DNA from: Streptomyces viridochromogenes
GTDB lineage: Bacteria; Actinomycetota; Actinomycetes; Streptomycetales; Streptomycetaceae
Length of the DNA: 64,000 nt
NCBI RefSeq assembly: GCF_001270495.1
Contig: NZ_LGUR01000196.1
Location: forward strand, 222,137 to 286,136
Direction of reading: 5' to 3'
Positions 1-7,641 of this stretch are shown in pieces. The notes below the pieces were generated by a model. It did not search any database. It worked only from the letters and a program-made list of their open reading frames with translations, and was not told the DNA's origin. Made by a program: the position numbers and the translations under genes. Numbering within the stretch: the first letter of the stretch is position 1; every line of letters starts with the position of its first letter.

Positions 1-881
1 CGTCCGAGCATCAGGTCGTCGGCGCCGATGAGGGCCGTGTCGTCGGGGACGCGGACGCCCTCGTCCTGGAGGGCGCGCATCAGCAGCATCGCGTACTCGT
101 CGTTGTAGGCGAACACGGCGTCGAGGCCGAGGTCGCGCCAGCGGGCGGCGAGCCGCGCGGCGGACTCCTCCTCGTAGGCGAGGGGCAGCTCGGTCAGGGT
201 GGCGTCGGTGCCGTGCAGGGCGCGGCGCACACCTTCGAGGCGGGGCGTGGAGAAGGCGTCCAGTCGGTCCTCCTCGGGCACGACGACGCCGATCCGGCGC
301 CGGCCGCGGGCGTACAGGTGGCTGCCCGCGCAGTGCCCCACCGCCTCGTAGTCCATCAGCAGGGCGTGGGCACCCTCGACGGACTCGGGGCCGAGCGAGA
401 CCACGGCCCGGGCGCCGGAGCGCTTGAGCACCGTCACGCCCTTGGGGCCGAGGCCGGAGCCGGACACCAGGACGGCGACGGGACGCAGCTCGGCCCAGGC
501 GCGGGCGGCCTCGTCGCCGTGCAGGCCGACGCTGCCATGCTGCACGACGGTGTAGTCGAGGCGGCCGAGCGCCAGCTGGAGGTCGCCGAGGAACCGGCTG
601 TAGAGCGGGCCGACGGGGAAGCTCGGGGCGGGCATCAGGACCATGCGGCTGTGCCCGGCGCGCAGGCTGCGGGCCGCCGCGTGCGGGACGTACCCGAGTT
701 CCTTCGCGGCCTCGTGGACGCGGCGGCGGGTGGGCTCGCTGATCCGGACGGCGCTGGTCTTGTTGAGGACGTAGGAGACGGTCGCGCGCGAGACGCCGGC
801 CAGGCGGGCCACATCGGCGCTCGTAGGTACCGAGCGCGGTGCGGAGGAAGCGGGCGCGGGCGTTTTCGGTATCTGCACCAT
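1..881 (-). CDS. LacI family transcriptional regulator (partial, runs off the left edge)
   Basis: Reading leftward from an ATG at 881, the protein opens with a LacI helix-turn-helix (SADVARLAGVSRATVSYVLN) followed by the hinge region that inserts in the operator minor groove. A periplasmic-binding-like sugar-sensing domain follows and leaves the window after about 293 residues, so the C-terminus is missing here. LacI members are usually 330-350 aa, which fits a loss of only about 40-50 residues. An in-frame ATG at 893 is an alternative start; neither has a clear ribosome binding site. It probably represses a sugar utilisation operon outside the window. The ligand cannot be read from the sequence. 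Confidence 0.9.
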   Translation of the reverse strand, partial: MVQIPKTPAPASSAPRSVPTSADVARLAGVSRATVSYVLNKTSAVRISEPTRRRVHEAAKELGYVPHAAARSLRAGHSRMVLMPAPSFPVGPLYSRFLGDLQLALGRLDYTVVQHGSVGLHGDEAARAWAELRPVAVLVSGSGLGPKGVTVLKRSGARAVVSLGPESVEGAHALLMDYEAVGHCAGSHLYARGRRRIGVVVPEEDRLDAFSTPRLEGVRRALHGTDATLTELPLAYEEESAARLAARWRDLGLDAVFAYNDEYAMLLMRALQDEGVRVPDDTALIGADDLMLG

Positions 882-963
882 GACGTACGGCATCTTTGCA
901 GAACCTGTGAGTTGGGCTCAGGTTAGGGTCCTCGCCCGGTCACGCCCCGGCTCGGGCCACCGC

Positions 964-1620
964 TCAGGTCTCCGCGCGCGTCACGCGGTCGACGAGGTCG
1001 AGCCAGCCCTTCTCCAGCCGCTCCATGGGCATGCCGCACTGCCTGGTCAGGTGGTTGATCAGGGCGGGGTCCAGGTACGCCATGAGCGTCTGGGCGAGGA
1101 GTTCGCAGTCGGCGTCCGGCAGGGTCTGCCGCAGCAGCACCGTGACGTGCGTGCGCAGGGCCCGGACCGAGGGGTGGGCGTACCGCCGGGCCGCGTCGGG
1201 CTGGGCGGCGAGTTGCAGGTCCAGCTGCTCGGCCGTGCGGTACAGCACCGCCACGCCGAACGCCCGCAGCCGGTCGACCGGGGGCGCCCCGGGACCCAGC
1301 GGCGGGGGCCCGCCCAGGAAGTCGGCCTGGAGATTCCTCGCGGAGTGGTCCAGCAGTGCCGTCAGCAGGCCGGTGCGGTCACCGAAGCGGCGGAAGACCG
1401 TCCCCTTGCCCACCCCGGCCTCAGCGGCCACCGCCTCCATGGTGACCCCGGCCGCGCCGTGCTCCGCGATCAGCCGGGTGGCGGCCTCCAGCAGCCGGGC
1501 CCGGTTGCGGGCCGCGTCGGCGCGCAGGCAGGGCTCGCCGGCGCCGGAACCGACCTCCAGCAGCTGAGGCTTGTCGACGGGCTCCTGGGGCTGGGGGAAG
1601 GGCGGCAGAAGGGTGGACAT
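964..1620 (-). CDS. TetR family transcriptional regulator
   Basis: This protein of about 218 aa has a TetR-type helix-turn-helix around residues 45-82 (GVTMEAVAAEAGVGKGTVFR, then RFGDRTGLLTAL). The C-terminal half is the variable ligand-binding and dimerisation region. A start six codons upstream (1638) is open, but ATG 1620 gives a conventional TetR N-terminus. It is transcribed divergently from the flavin reductase at 1738, and the 117-bp gap carries two near-identical palindromes, the normal arrangement for a TetR repressor controlling itself and its neighbour. The inducer is unknown; since the target is a flavin or quinone-type reductase, an electrophile or quinone is plausible but is inference. 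Confidence 0.92.
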   Translation of the reverse strand: MSTLLPPFPQPQEPVDKPQLLEVGSGAGEPCLRADAARNRARLLEAATRLIAEHGAAGVTMEAVAAEAGVGKGTVFRRFGDRTGLLTALLDHSARNLQADFLGGPPPLGPGAPPVDRLRAFGVAVLYRTAEQLDLQLAAQPDAARRYAHPSVRALRTHVTVLLRQTLPDADCELLAQTLMAYLDPALINHLTRQCGMPMERLEKGWLDLVDRVTRAET

Positions 1621-1651
1621 GAAGCCAGCGTAAAGCATCGGGAATGAAACT

Positions 1652-1699
1652 GGACCGCGGTCCGGTTAAGGTGCTAGAAATTAAACGGACCCCGGTCCG
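1652..1699. promoter_or_regulatory. Paired TetR operators between tetR and FMN reductase
   Basis: GGACCGCGGTCC at 1652-1663 is a perfect 12-bp palindrome. CGGACCCCGGTCCG at 1686-1699 is the same motif with one mismatch between its arms. Their centres are 35 bp apart. Two copies of one palindrome between a TetR gene and its divergent partner strongly suggest the repressor's binding sites. Promoter hexamers are not obvious. Confidence 0.75.
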
Positions 1700-1737
1700 G
1701 ATTGCCTGTGGCAGTGTTTCAGCATCTTGGAGTTCGC

Positions 1738-2301
1738 ATGTCTGTTCGCATCCTCGCGCTCGTCGGCAGCCTTCGTGCCGGTTCGCACAACCGTCAGCTG
1801 GCCGAGGCAGCCGTCAAGCTCGCTCCCGAGGGCGCCGAGGTCGTGCTCTTCGAGGGCCTGGCCGACATCCCCTTCTACAACGAGGACATCGACGTCGAGG
1901 GCGGCGTCCCCGCCGCCGCCACCGCGCTGCGCGAGGCCGCGCAGGCCGCCGACGGGTTCCTCTTCTTCTCCCCCGAGTACAACGGCACCATCCCGGCCGT
2001 GCTGAAGAACGCCATCGACTGGCTGTCCCGCCCGTACGGCGCCGGGGCCTTCGGCGGCAAGCCGGTCGCCGTGGTCGGTACCGCCTTCGGCCAGTACGGC
2101 GGCGTGTGGGCGCAGGACGAGACCCGCAAGGCCGTGGGCATCGCCGGCGGCAAGGTGCTGGAGGATGTCAAGCTGTCCATCCCCGGCTCGCTGACCCGTT
2201 TCGCCGAGACCCACCCGTCCGACGACGCCGAGGTCTCCGCGCAGCTGGCCGAGGTCATCGCGCGCGTCCACGGACACGCGGGCGAGGCCGTCGCGGCCTG
2301 A
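1738..2301 (+). CDS. NAD(P)H-dependent FMN reductase (flavodoxin-fold quinone/chromate/azo reductase type)
   Basis: This is a 187-aa single-domain flavoprotein. The FMN phosphate loop GSLRAGSHNRQ lies at residues 10-20 and the family signature SPEYNGTIPAVLKNAIDW starts at residue 78. Members of the NADPH-dependent FMN reductase family reduce FMN, quinones, azo dyes or chromate with two electrons and act in the cytosol. An in-frame start at 1702 exists, but ATG 1738 follows TTGGAG at proper spacing and places the first beta strand at the N-terminus. The divergent TetR repressor and shared operators suggest induction by an electrophile or quinone. The exact substrate is not readable. Confidence 0.9.
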   Translation: MSVRILALVGSLRAGSHNRQLAEAAVKLAPEGAEVVLFEGLADIPFYNEDIDVEGGVPAAATALREAAQAADGFLFFSPEYNGTIPAVLKNAIDWLSRPYGAGAFGGKPVAVVGTAFGQYGGVWAQDETRKAVGIAGGKVLEDVKLSIPGSLTRFAETHPSDDAEVSAQLAEVIARVHGHAGEAVAA

Positions 2302-2320
2302 CCCGACCCAGGGCCCTCAG

Positions 2321-2351
2321 GAGGGGCCGGAGCCGAGCGCTCCGGCCCCTC
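2321..2351. terminator. Bidirectional hairpin terminator between convergent genes
   Basis: AGGGGCCGGAGC at 2322-2333 pairs perfectly with GCTCCGGCCCCT at 2339-2350 around a 5-nt loop, and a flanking G-C pair extends it. It lies between the ends of the flavin reductase and the convergent LysR gene, where it can serve both. There is no U tract, as is common in Streptomyces. Confidence 0.75.
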
Positions 2352-2414
2352 TTCGCGCGGCGGTCCACCGCCGCTTCTCTCCCGGCGGGCCAGGCCGTCC
2401 CCGTTCCCCGCCGG

Positions 2415-3320
2415 TCACGCCACCGCCGTCGGCGCCAGCTCCCGCAGCTCCTCCAGCGCCGCCGCCACCGCGGGGCGCTCCCGGCAGCCCCGGCGCGTGC
2501 AGGTGAGCACCTTGCGGTGCGGTTCGCCCGCGCAGCGAACTCGGGTGATGGGAAGGTCCGGGGTCACCTGGGCCAGCCTCGGGATCAGGGCGACGCCGAG
2601 CCGGTGGGCGACCAGATGGGCGGTGACGTTCCAGTCGAGGGCGTGATGGATCACGTCGGGAGTGAACCCGGCCGCCCCGCACGCCGACATCACATGCGTG
2701 CGGCAGGGGCTCTCCGGCACCGGCGCGATCCAGTCCTCGTGCGCCGCCTCCGCGAGGTCGACGCGCCCGCGTCCCGCCAGCGGATGGCCGTCGGGGACGA
2801 CGAGGTCGTACGGGTCGTCCAGCAGTGGCTGCTGGTCGAAGCGCGCGTCGCTCAGCGGCGGGTTGTGCGGCGCGACCTCCACCACGGCCAGGTCGGCCTC
2901 CCCCTCGAAGAGCCGGTCGAAGCTCTCCGGCACCCCCGTCTCCTGGAGCCGTACGGTCAGCCGCGGATACCGCTCCCGCAGCCGTACGGCCATGGGCGCC
3001 AGCAGTACCGAGACGGCCATCGGAAAGCCGCTCACGCGCAGTTGCCCGGCGGGGGCGCTGTACTCGGCGCGCAGGTCGAGCTCGGCCGCCTCCCAGCGCT
3101 CCGCGATCGCGTCGGCGTGCGCGAGCAGGCTCTCGGCGGCCGCGGTCAGACGTACCCCGCGGCCTTGCGGTTCGAGGAGGTCGACGCCCAGGTCGCGGGC
3201 CAGTTGGCGGATCTGCTGGGAGGCGGCGGACGGGGTGAAGTGCAGGGCGCGGGCGGCCGCGGTGACCGTGCCGTAGTGCGCCACGGCCCTCAGCACGTGC
3301 AGTCGGCGCAGGTCAATCAT
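2415..3320 (-). CDS. LysR family transcriptional regulator
   Basis: A 301-aa protein with an N-terminal winged helix-turn-helix (GTVTAAARALHFTPSAASQQ near residues 17-36) and a C-terminal LysR substrate-binding domain. The ATG at 3320 (MIDLRRLHVLRAV) is the standard LysR start; the ATG three codons upstream is less likely. It is divergent from a small zinc-ribbon-like gene at 3446, and the 125-bp gap presumably holds its binding site, although I could not pick a convincing T-N11-A motif. The effector and regulon are unknown. Confidence 0.93.
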   Translation of the reverse strand: MIDLRRLHVLRAVAHYGTVTAAARALHFTPSAASQQIRQLARDLGVDLLEPQGRGVRLTAAAESLLAHADAIAERWEAAELDLRAEYSAPAGQLRVSGFPMAVSVLLAPMAVRLRERYPRLTVRLQETGVPESFDRLFEGEADLAVVEVAPHNPPLSDARFDQQPLLDDPYDLVVPDGHPLAGRGRVDLAEAAHEDWIAPVPESPCRTHVMSACGAAGFTPDVIHHALDWNVTAHLVAHRLGVALIPRLAQVTPDLPITRVRCAGEPHRKVLTCTRRGCRERPAVAAALEELRELAPTAVA

Positions 3321-3445
3321 GAAGCCCACGCTTCAAGGTGGTGTCCGGAAAGTCAACCTGGACGTGCCAGGAAGGCGCACCGCACCCTTGGTGGTGTCGC
3401 GACGATCAACCGGCACGACCAGCCACCGAGGTACGAGGAGTCGCC

Positions 3446-3676
3446 ATGACCAGCACGACCGGCACCGTCTGCCCGCACTGCGGGTGGCCCGACGGGGCCG
3501 AGCCCTACCAGGTGGTGTCCCGGCACACCACGGCGACGGGCAGCACGGTGTGGACGCGGTGCGCGTGTGGTTCGTTACAGGTCCGCAGCGTGGACGACCG
3601 CGGTATGCGCGTCGTCTCCCGCAGCCGGCCCTCCGGGACGCCCGCGGGGAGTCCGGCGGACTCGCCCTGCCGATGA
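3446..3676 (+). CDS. Small putative zinc-ribbon protein
   Basis: This 76-aa protein starts at ATG 3446 behind GAGGAG (3435-3440). It carries CPHCGW near residue 9 and CACGS near residue 44, four cysteines spaced like a zinc ribbon, followed by a basic, disordered tail rich in Ser, Pro and Arg. I do not recognise a named family. It could be a nucleic-acid- or protein-binding accessory factor. It is divergent from the LysR regulator, which may control it. Evidence for coding is the good ribosome binding site and the paired CxxC-like motifs. Confidence 0.65.
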   Translation: MTSTTGTVCPHCGWPDGAEPYQVVSRHTTATGSTVWTRCACGSLQVRSVDDRGMRVVSRSRPSGTPAGSPADSPCR

Positions 3677-3721
3677 CGCGGCGATCCGGCCGTCACACCG
3701 GCGGGGACGAGCCCCTGCTCG

Positions 3722-4705
3722 CTATGCCACGTCTTCGGCCTCTGCCTGCTCCTGCTTCTGCTGCTCCTGCTTCTTCGAAGCGCGCAAGCTCGTCAGCGTC
3801 GTGACCGCCAGGACCAGCACGATGAAGCCGAGCGAGAACGGGATGCTGATCTCGGGGACGTGGACGCCGGACTCGTGCAGTGCGTGCAGCACGAGCTTGA
3901 CGCCGATGAAGCCGAGGATGATCGACAGGCCGTAGCTGAGGTGGACCAGCTTCTTCAGCAGGCCGCCGATGAGGAAGTACAGCTGGCGAAGGCCCATCAG
4001 GGCGAAGGCGTTGGCGGTGAAGACGATGTACGGGTCCTGGGTCAGCCCGTAGATGGCGGGGATGGAGTCGAGCGCGAACAGGACGTCCGTGGAGCCGATC
4101 GCGAGCATCACGACGAGCATCGGCGTCATGATCCGCTTGCCGTTCTCGGTGATGAACAGCTTGGTGCCGTGGTAGCGGTCGGCCACGCCGAAGCGCTCCT
4201 CGGCCATCTTCAGCAGCTTGTTCTCCTGGTACTCCTCCTCGTGCTCCTCCTTGCGGGCGTCCTGGACGAGCTTCCAGGCGGTCCAGATCAGGAAGGCCCC
4301 GAAGAGGTAGAACACCCAGGAGAACGTGGAGATGATCGCCGCACCGGCCGCGATGAAGCCGGCGCGCAGCACGAGGGCCATGATCACGCCGACCATCAGG
4401 ACGCGCTGCTGGTACTGCGAGGGCACCGCGAACTTCGCCATGATCAGAACGAAGACGAAGAGGTTGTCGACGCTGAGCGACTTCTCGGTGATGTACCCCG
4501 CGAAGAACTCGCCCGTGGGCCCGCCGCCACCGTAGAAGTACAGGCCGACGCCGAACAGACACGCCAGGACGACCCAGACGACCGTCCACGTCCCCGCTTC
4601 CCGGATGGATACGTCGTGGGGTTTGCGGCCGATGAAGAAGTCCACGGCGACGAGCGCGCACAGGGCCACGACGGTCAGCAGCCAGACAGAGAGGGAGACG
4701 TTCAC
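3722..4705 (-). CDS. TerC family integral membrane protein (metal ion export/tellurium resistance type)
   Basis: A 327-aa polytopic membrane protein with about nine hydrophobic segments and the TerC hallmarks TEKSLSVDNLFVFVLIM in the first half and GSTDVLFALDSIPAIYG in the second; each contributes acidic residues to the transport site. TerC/Alx proteins export Mn2+ (and possibly Ca2+) or metallate secreted enzymes. GTG 4705 is chosen because AGGAG lies 8 nt upstream; the reading frame stays open to an ATG at 4774 without a ribosome site. A charged cytosolic loop (around residues 145-175) and a Gln/Glu-rich tail are typical. I looked for a yybP-ykoY manganese riboswitch upstream and found no convincing one. 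Confidence 0.9.
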   Translation of the reverse strand: MNVSLSVWLLTVVALCALVAVDFFIGRKPHDVSIREAGTWTVVWVVLACLFGVGLYFYGGGGPTGEFFAGYITEKSLSVDNLFVFVLIMAKFAVPSQYQQRVLMVGVIMALVLRAGFIAAGAAIISTFSWVFYLFGAFLIWTAWKLVQDARKEEHEEEYQENKLLKMAEERFGVADRYHGTKLFITENGKRIMTPMLVVMLAIGSTDVLFALDSIPAIYGLTQDPYIVFTANAFALMGLRQLYFLIGGLLKKLVHLSYGLSIILGFIGVKLVLHALHESGVHVPEISIPFSLGFIVLVLAVTTLTSLRASKKQEQQKQEQAEAEDVA

Positions 4706-4937
4706 GGGGAGTACTCCTGGTGCAGGTGGGACCTTGAAAGAGTTGTCGCCGCCGGTCATCTCTTCCACCCACAACTGGTGAACAACCGGCCATGTCCTGG
4801 CAAACTCCAGGTCATCTGCCTCACCCGCCGGACGGCGGGCAGGTTCCGCCGAACGGCGGCCCTCGGGCCGGGGCCGGCACGCAGATCATGGCCACAGAGC
4901 CGCCGGGCACGCAGGTGCCCCCGTGTGAGGAGAAGCC

Positions 4938-5924
4938 ATGACCCAGGTCCCGCCGCAGGTCCCGCCACCGTTCGATCCCGAGCTCGCCGGCGCCCTGGAA
5001 CTCATCAAGGACGTGATCTCGCCCGGCCTCACGATGGACGAGATAGCCGACGTCCGGCAGGGTGCGGGAATCCAGATGCTGGCCGAACTGGATCTGACCC
5101 TGGACGGTTTCTTCGAGGTCGAGGACCGGGCGGTGCCGGGCCCGGCGGGTGCCCCCGAGATCTCCCTGCTGATCTGCCGGCCCGCCGCCCCCGCGGCAGT
5201 CGGCCCTCGGCCCGTGATCTACCACGTCCACGGCGGCGGGATGATCCTCGGCAACAACCGCGTCGGCGTCGACGCCGCCCTGGACTGGGCGAAGGAACTG
5301 GACGCGGTCGTGGTGTCCGTGGAGTACCGGCTCGCGCCGGAGCACCCGCACCCGGCGCCGATCGAGGACGTGTACGCCGGCCTGGAGTGGACGGCGAAGC
5401 ACGCCGCCGAGCTCGGTGGCGACCCGCAGCGGATCGTCGTCGCCGGTGCCAGCGCCGGCGGCGGGCTGTCCGCGGCCCTGGCCCTGCTGACCCGGGACCG
5501 CGGGGGCCCTGAGCTGATCGGCCAGCTGCTGATGTGCCCGATGCTGGACGACCGCAACGACAGCCCGTCCACGTACCAGATGGCGGGCCTGGGCGTCTGG
5601 GACCGTACGGCGAACGAGACGGGCTGGACGGCGTTGCTCGGTGAGCGCCGCGGTGGGCCCGACGTCCCCGCGTACGCGGCGCCCGCCCGCGCCGAGGACC
5701 TGTCCGGGCTGCCCCCCGCCTTCCTGGACGTCGGCTCCGCGGAGACCTTCCGGGACGAGGTCGTCGCCTACGCCTCCCGGATCTGGCAGGCGGGCGGGGT
5801 GGCCGAGCTGCATGTGTGGCCCGGCGGCTTCCACGGGTTCGACGGCTTTGCTCCGCAGGCGGCGCTCTCGCAGGCCTGTCGGCGGGCGCATCTGGCGTGG
5901 CTGAGGCGGCTGTTGGGCCAGTGA
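4938..5924 (+). CDS. Alpha/beta hydrolase, hormone-sensitive-lipase (family IV) esterase
   Basis: A 328-aa enzyme with the oxyanion motif HGGG at residues 98-101, nucleophile Ser172 in GASAGG, and His299 in GGFHGFD. These are diagnostic of the HSL branch, which hydrolyses short-chain or aromatic esters. The usual acidic residue (Asp in DPLRDE) aligns with Glu269 in SAETFRDE, a variant worth noting. ATG 4938 follows GAGGAG. No signal peptide, so probably cytosolic. A PucR-like regulator lies downstream in the same direction and may control it. The natural ester is unknown. Confidence 0.92.
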   Translation: MTQVPPQVPPPFDPELAGALELIKDVISPGLTMDEIADVRQGAGIQMLAELDLTLDGFFEVEDRAVPGPAGAPEISLLICRPAAPAAVGPRPVIYHVHGGGMILGNNRVGVDAALDWAKELDAVVVSVEYRLAPEHPHPAPIEDVYAGLEWTAKHAAELGGDPQRIVVAGASAGGGLSAALALLTRDRGGPELIGQLLMCPMLDDRNDSPSTYQMAGLGVWDRTANETGWTALLGERRGGPDVPAYAAPARAEDLSGLPPAFLDVGSAETFRDEVVAYASRIWQAGGVAELHVWPGGFHGFDGFAPQAALSQACRRAHLAWLRRLLGQ

Positions 5925-6011
5925 GGCACGCCTGAGGGACCGCCCACTCGTCCGCCGGGTTACGCGGCGGGACCCTACCCGCCGCTTGACCGCATGCCGC
6001 ACCATGGGCCT

Positions 6012-7016
6012 ATGAAAGAGCTGGCCGGACGCCTGACCGCGCTCGACCCGGACGCCGGGGCCGCCGTTCGCGTCATCGCCTACTTCGATCGGCTCGCCGA
6101 GTCCCGGGCCGGGCTGGAGGCGCTGGTGCGCGGTGCCGCCGTACTGGCCGGGGTGCCGGCGCGGCTCGTGGAAGCGGACCGGCGGGTGCGGGTGCGGGTC
6201 GAGGCCGACGGGACGCGTCGGGACAGCGCTCCGCCACCGGATCCAGGGTGGCCGTCCGCCCCGCTGACGCCGGGCGGCTCTCCCGCGCTGTGGCTGGAGC
6301 GGGCTCAGGGCGCGGAGCCCAGTGTCGTCGACGCGGTGATCCTGGAGCGGGCCGCCGGTGCCGTACGGCTCGTACTCGACCGGACTCGCGGGCGGGCGCC
6401 GGCCGATGATCCGGCGCTGGTCGAGACCGTCCTCGACGCCACGGCTCCGGAGGCGGCGCGACTGCACGCGGCCCGTCGGCTGGGGCTCGACCCCGCCGTA
6501 CCGGCCCGCGTCCTCGCCCCGCTCGACGGCCGGCCCAGGATCGTCCCCGCGCAGGGGGACGCCGAGCCGCCCGTCGGCCGGGTGGGCGTGGGGCCCGCCG
6601 TACCGGCGCTCCAGCTGCCGCGGTCCTGGTCACAGGCGCGCGTCGCGCTCCGGTTCACGGCCGAGGGCACCGCCCAGGACCCCGGTCCCCGCGTCGTGCA
6701 CGCCGACGAACTCGGCGATGTCGCGCTCCTCGCCGACCTCGTCGTACCGGGCGCGGAGCCGCCGCCCGATGTGCACGCCGTGGAGGCTGCCGCGGCGGCC
6801 GCGCCCTGGCTGCTCGCCACACTGCACGCCGTCGCCACGACGGTGAGCCTTCGGGCGGCGGCGGCCGAGATCAACGTCCACCACTCCACGCTCCAGGAGC
6901 GGCTCGCGCAAGCCGAGCACCTGCTGGGCTGGCCGCTGCGCACTCCGCAGGGGCGGTTCAGGCTGGGGCTGGCACTGGCGATGCGGCATCTGGTGCAGAA
7001 TCAGCGCGAACAGTAG
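6012..7016 (+). CDS. PucR/CdaR-type helix-turn-helix regulator
   Basis: A 334-aa protein whose C-terminal 60 residues form the PucR helix-turn-helix (TTVSLRAAAAEINVHHSTLQ, then ERLAQAEHLLGWPL). The N-terminal part looks like a degenerate sensory region and has no GAF or PAS signature I can name. ATG 6012 is preferred over 5994 because it gives a conventional N-terminus. PucR-type proteins usually activate catabolic genes; the nearest candidate is the esterase immediately upstream in the same direction. The ligand is unknown. Confidence 0.85.
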   Translation: MKELAGRLTALDPDAGAAVRVIAYFDRLAESRAGLEALVRGAAVLAGVPARLVEADRRVRVRVEADGTRRDSAPPPDPGWPSAPLTPGGSPALWLERAQGAEPSVVDAVILERAAGAVRLVLDRTRGRAPADDPALVETVLDATAPEAARLHAARRLGLDPAVPARVLAPLDGRPRIVPAQGDAEPPVGRVGVGPAVPALQLPRSWSQARVALRFTAEGTAQDPGPRVVHADELGDVALLADLVVPGAEPPPDVHAVEAAAAAAPWLLATLHAVATTVSLRAAAAEINVHHSTLQERLAQAEHLLGWPLRTPQGRFRLGLALAMRHLVQNQREQ

Positions 7017-7045
7017 CGGAGCAGCAGCAGGTCATTACTTGCACG

Positions 7046-7060
7046 CGCGCACTATGCGCG
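7046..7060. promoter_or_regulatory. Candidate MarR operator upstream of the MarR gene
   Basis: CGCGCA (7046-7051) and TGCGCG (7055-7060) form a perfect inverted repeat with a 3-nt spacer, 67 bp before the MarR start. It is a plausible autoregulatory site. The arms are short and GC-rich, so chance is possible. Confidence 0.4.
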
Positions 7061-7126
7061 ACAGCCGGAAATTTCACACATGCCCTATCCTGGATGTCAC
7101 TCACCTCGGGACAGGAGACCGGCGCC

Positions 7127-7558
7127 ATGACCGCAACAGATCCCGCGCTCACCGCGCTCGCCCAGGGCTGGTGCGCCCTTTCCCTGCTGCACGGCAGGAT
7201 CGAGGCGCACATCGAGCGCGCCCTTCAGGCCGGGCACGATGACGTCCTCAGCCGCCAGCACAGCGGCGAAGGCGGCCACCTCCAGATGAAGCAGGTCGCC
7301 GACGCCGTCGTCCTCAGCCAGAGCGCCACCACCCGACTCGTCACCCGCCTCGAAGACCGCGGCCTGCTCTCCCGCTACCTCTGTCCCACCGACCGCCGCG
7401 GCATCTACACCGACGTCACCGAAGCAGGTCTCGAACTCCTCGAAGCGGCACGCCCCACCAACGACACGGCCCTGCGCCAAGCCCTCGACGAAGCCGCGAA
7501 GAACCCCGAACTCGCCCCGCTGGTCAGGGCGGTGGAGACGCTCCGCGTACCGGTCTGA
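7127..7558 (+). CDS. MarR family transcriptional regulator with an apparent internal deletion
   Basis: A 143-aa winged-helix protein. The recognition helix (LQMKQVADAVVLSQSATTRL) and wing (CPTDRRGIYTDVT) are intact. ATG 7127 follows CAGGAG. Close Streptomyces relatives, as I remember them, read GH-LSVREYSLLD-VLSRQH between the dimerisation helix and DNA-binding domain; here GHD runs straight into DVLSRQH, so about nine residues of that helix appear to be missing in frame. The effect on dimer geometry is unknown. No divergent partner gene is present, and the next gene downstream is a CoA-transferase. Confidence 0.85.
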   Translation: MTATDPALTALAQGWCALSLLHGRIEAHIERALQAGHDDVLSRQHSGEGGHLQMKQVADAVVLSQSATTRLVTRLEDRGLLSRYLCPTDRRGIYTDVTEAGLELLEAARPTNDTALRQALDEAAKNPELAPLVRAVETLRVPV

Positions 7559-7641
7559 CCCCGGCAGATCAACGAAAGGCGCAGGTCAGGGGGCAAAAGC
7601 GCCATTGACAGCGGTCGGGCGGGGTCGTAGAACTGGGCCCT

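Noticed and set aside
4706..4937. Manganese (yybP-ykoY) riboswitch upstream of the TerC gene
   Set aside because: TerC genes often have one, but I could not find the conserved loops or pairing elements. Without a covariance search I do not call it.
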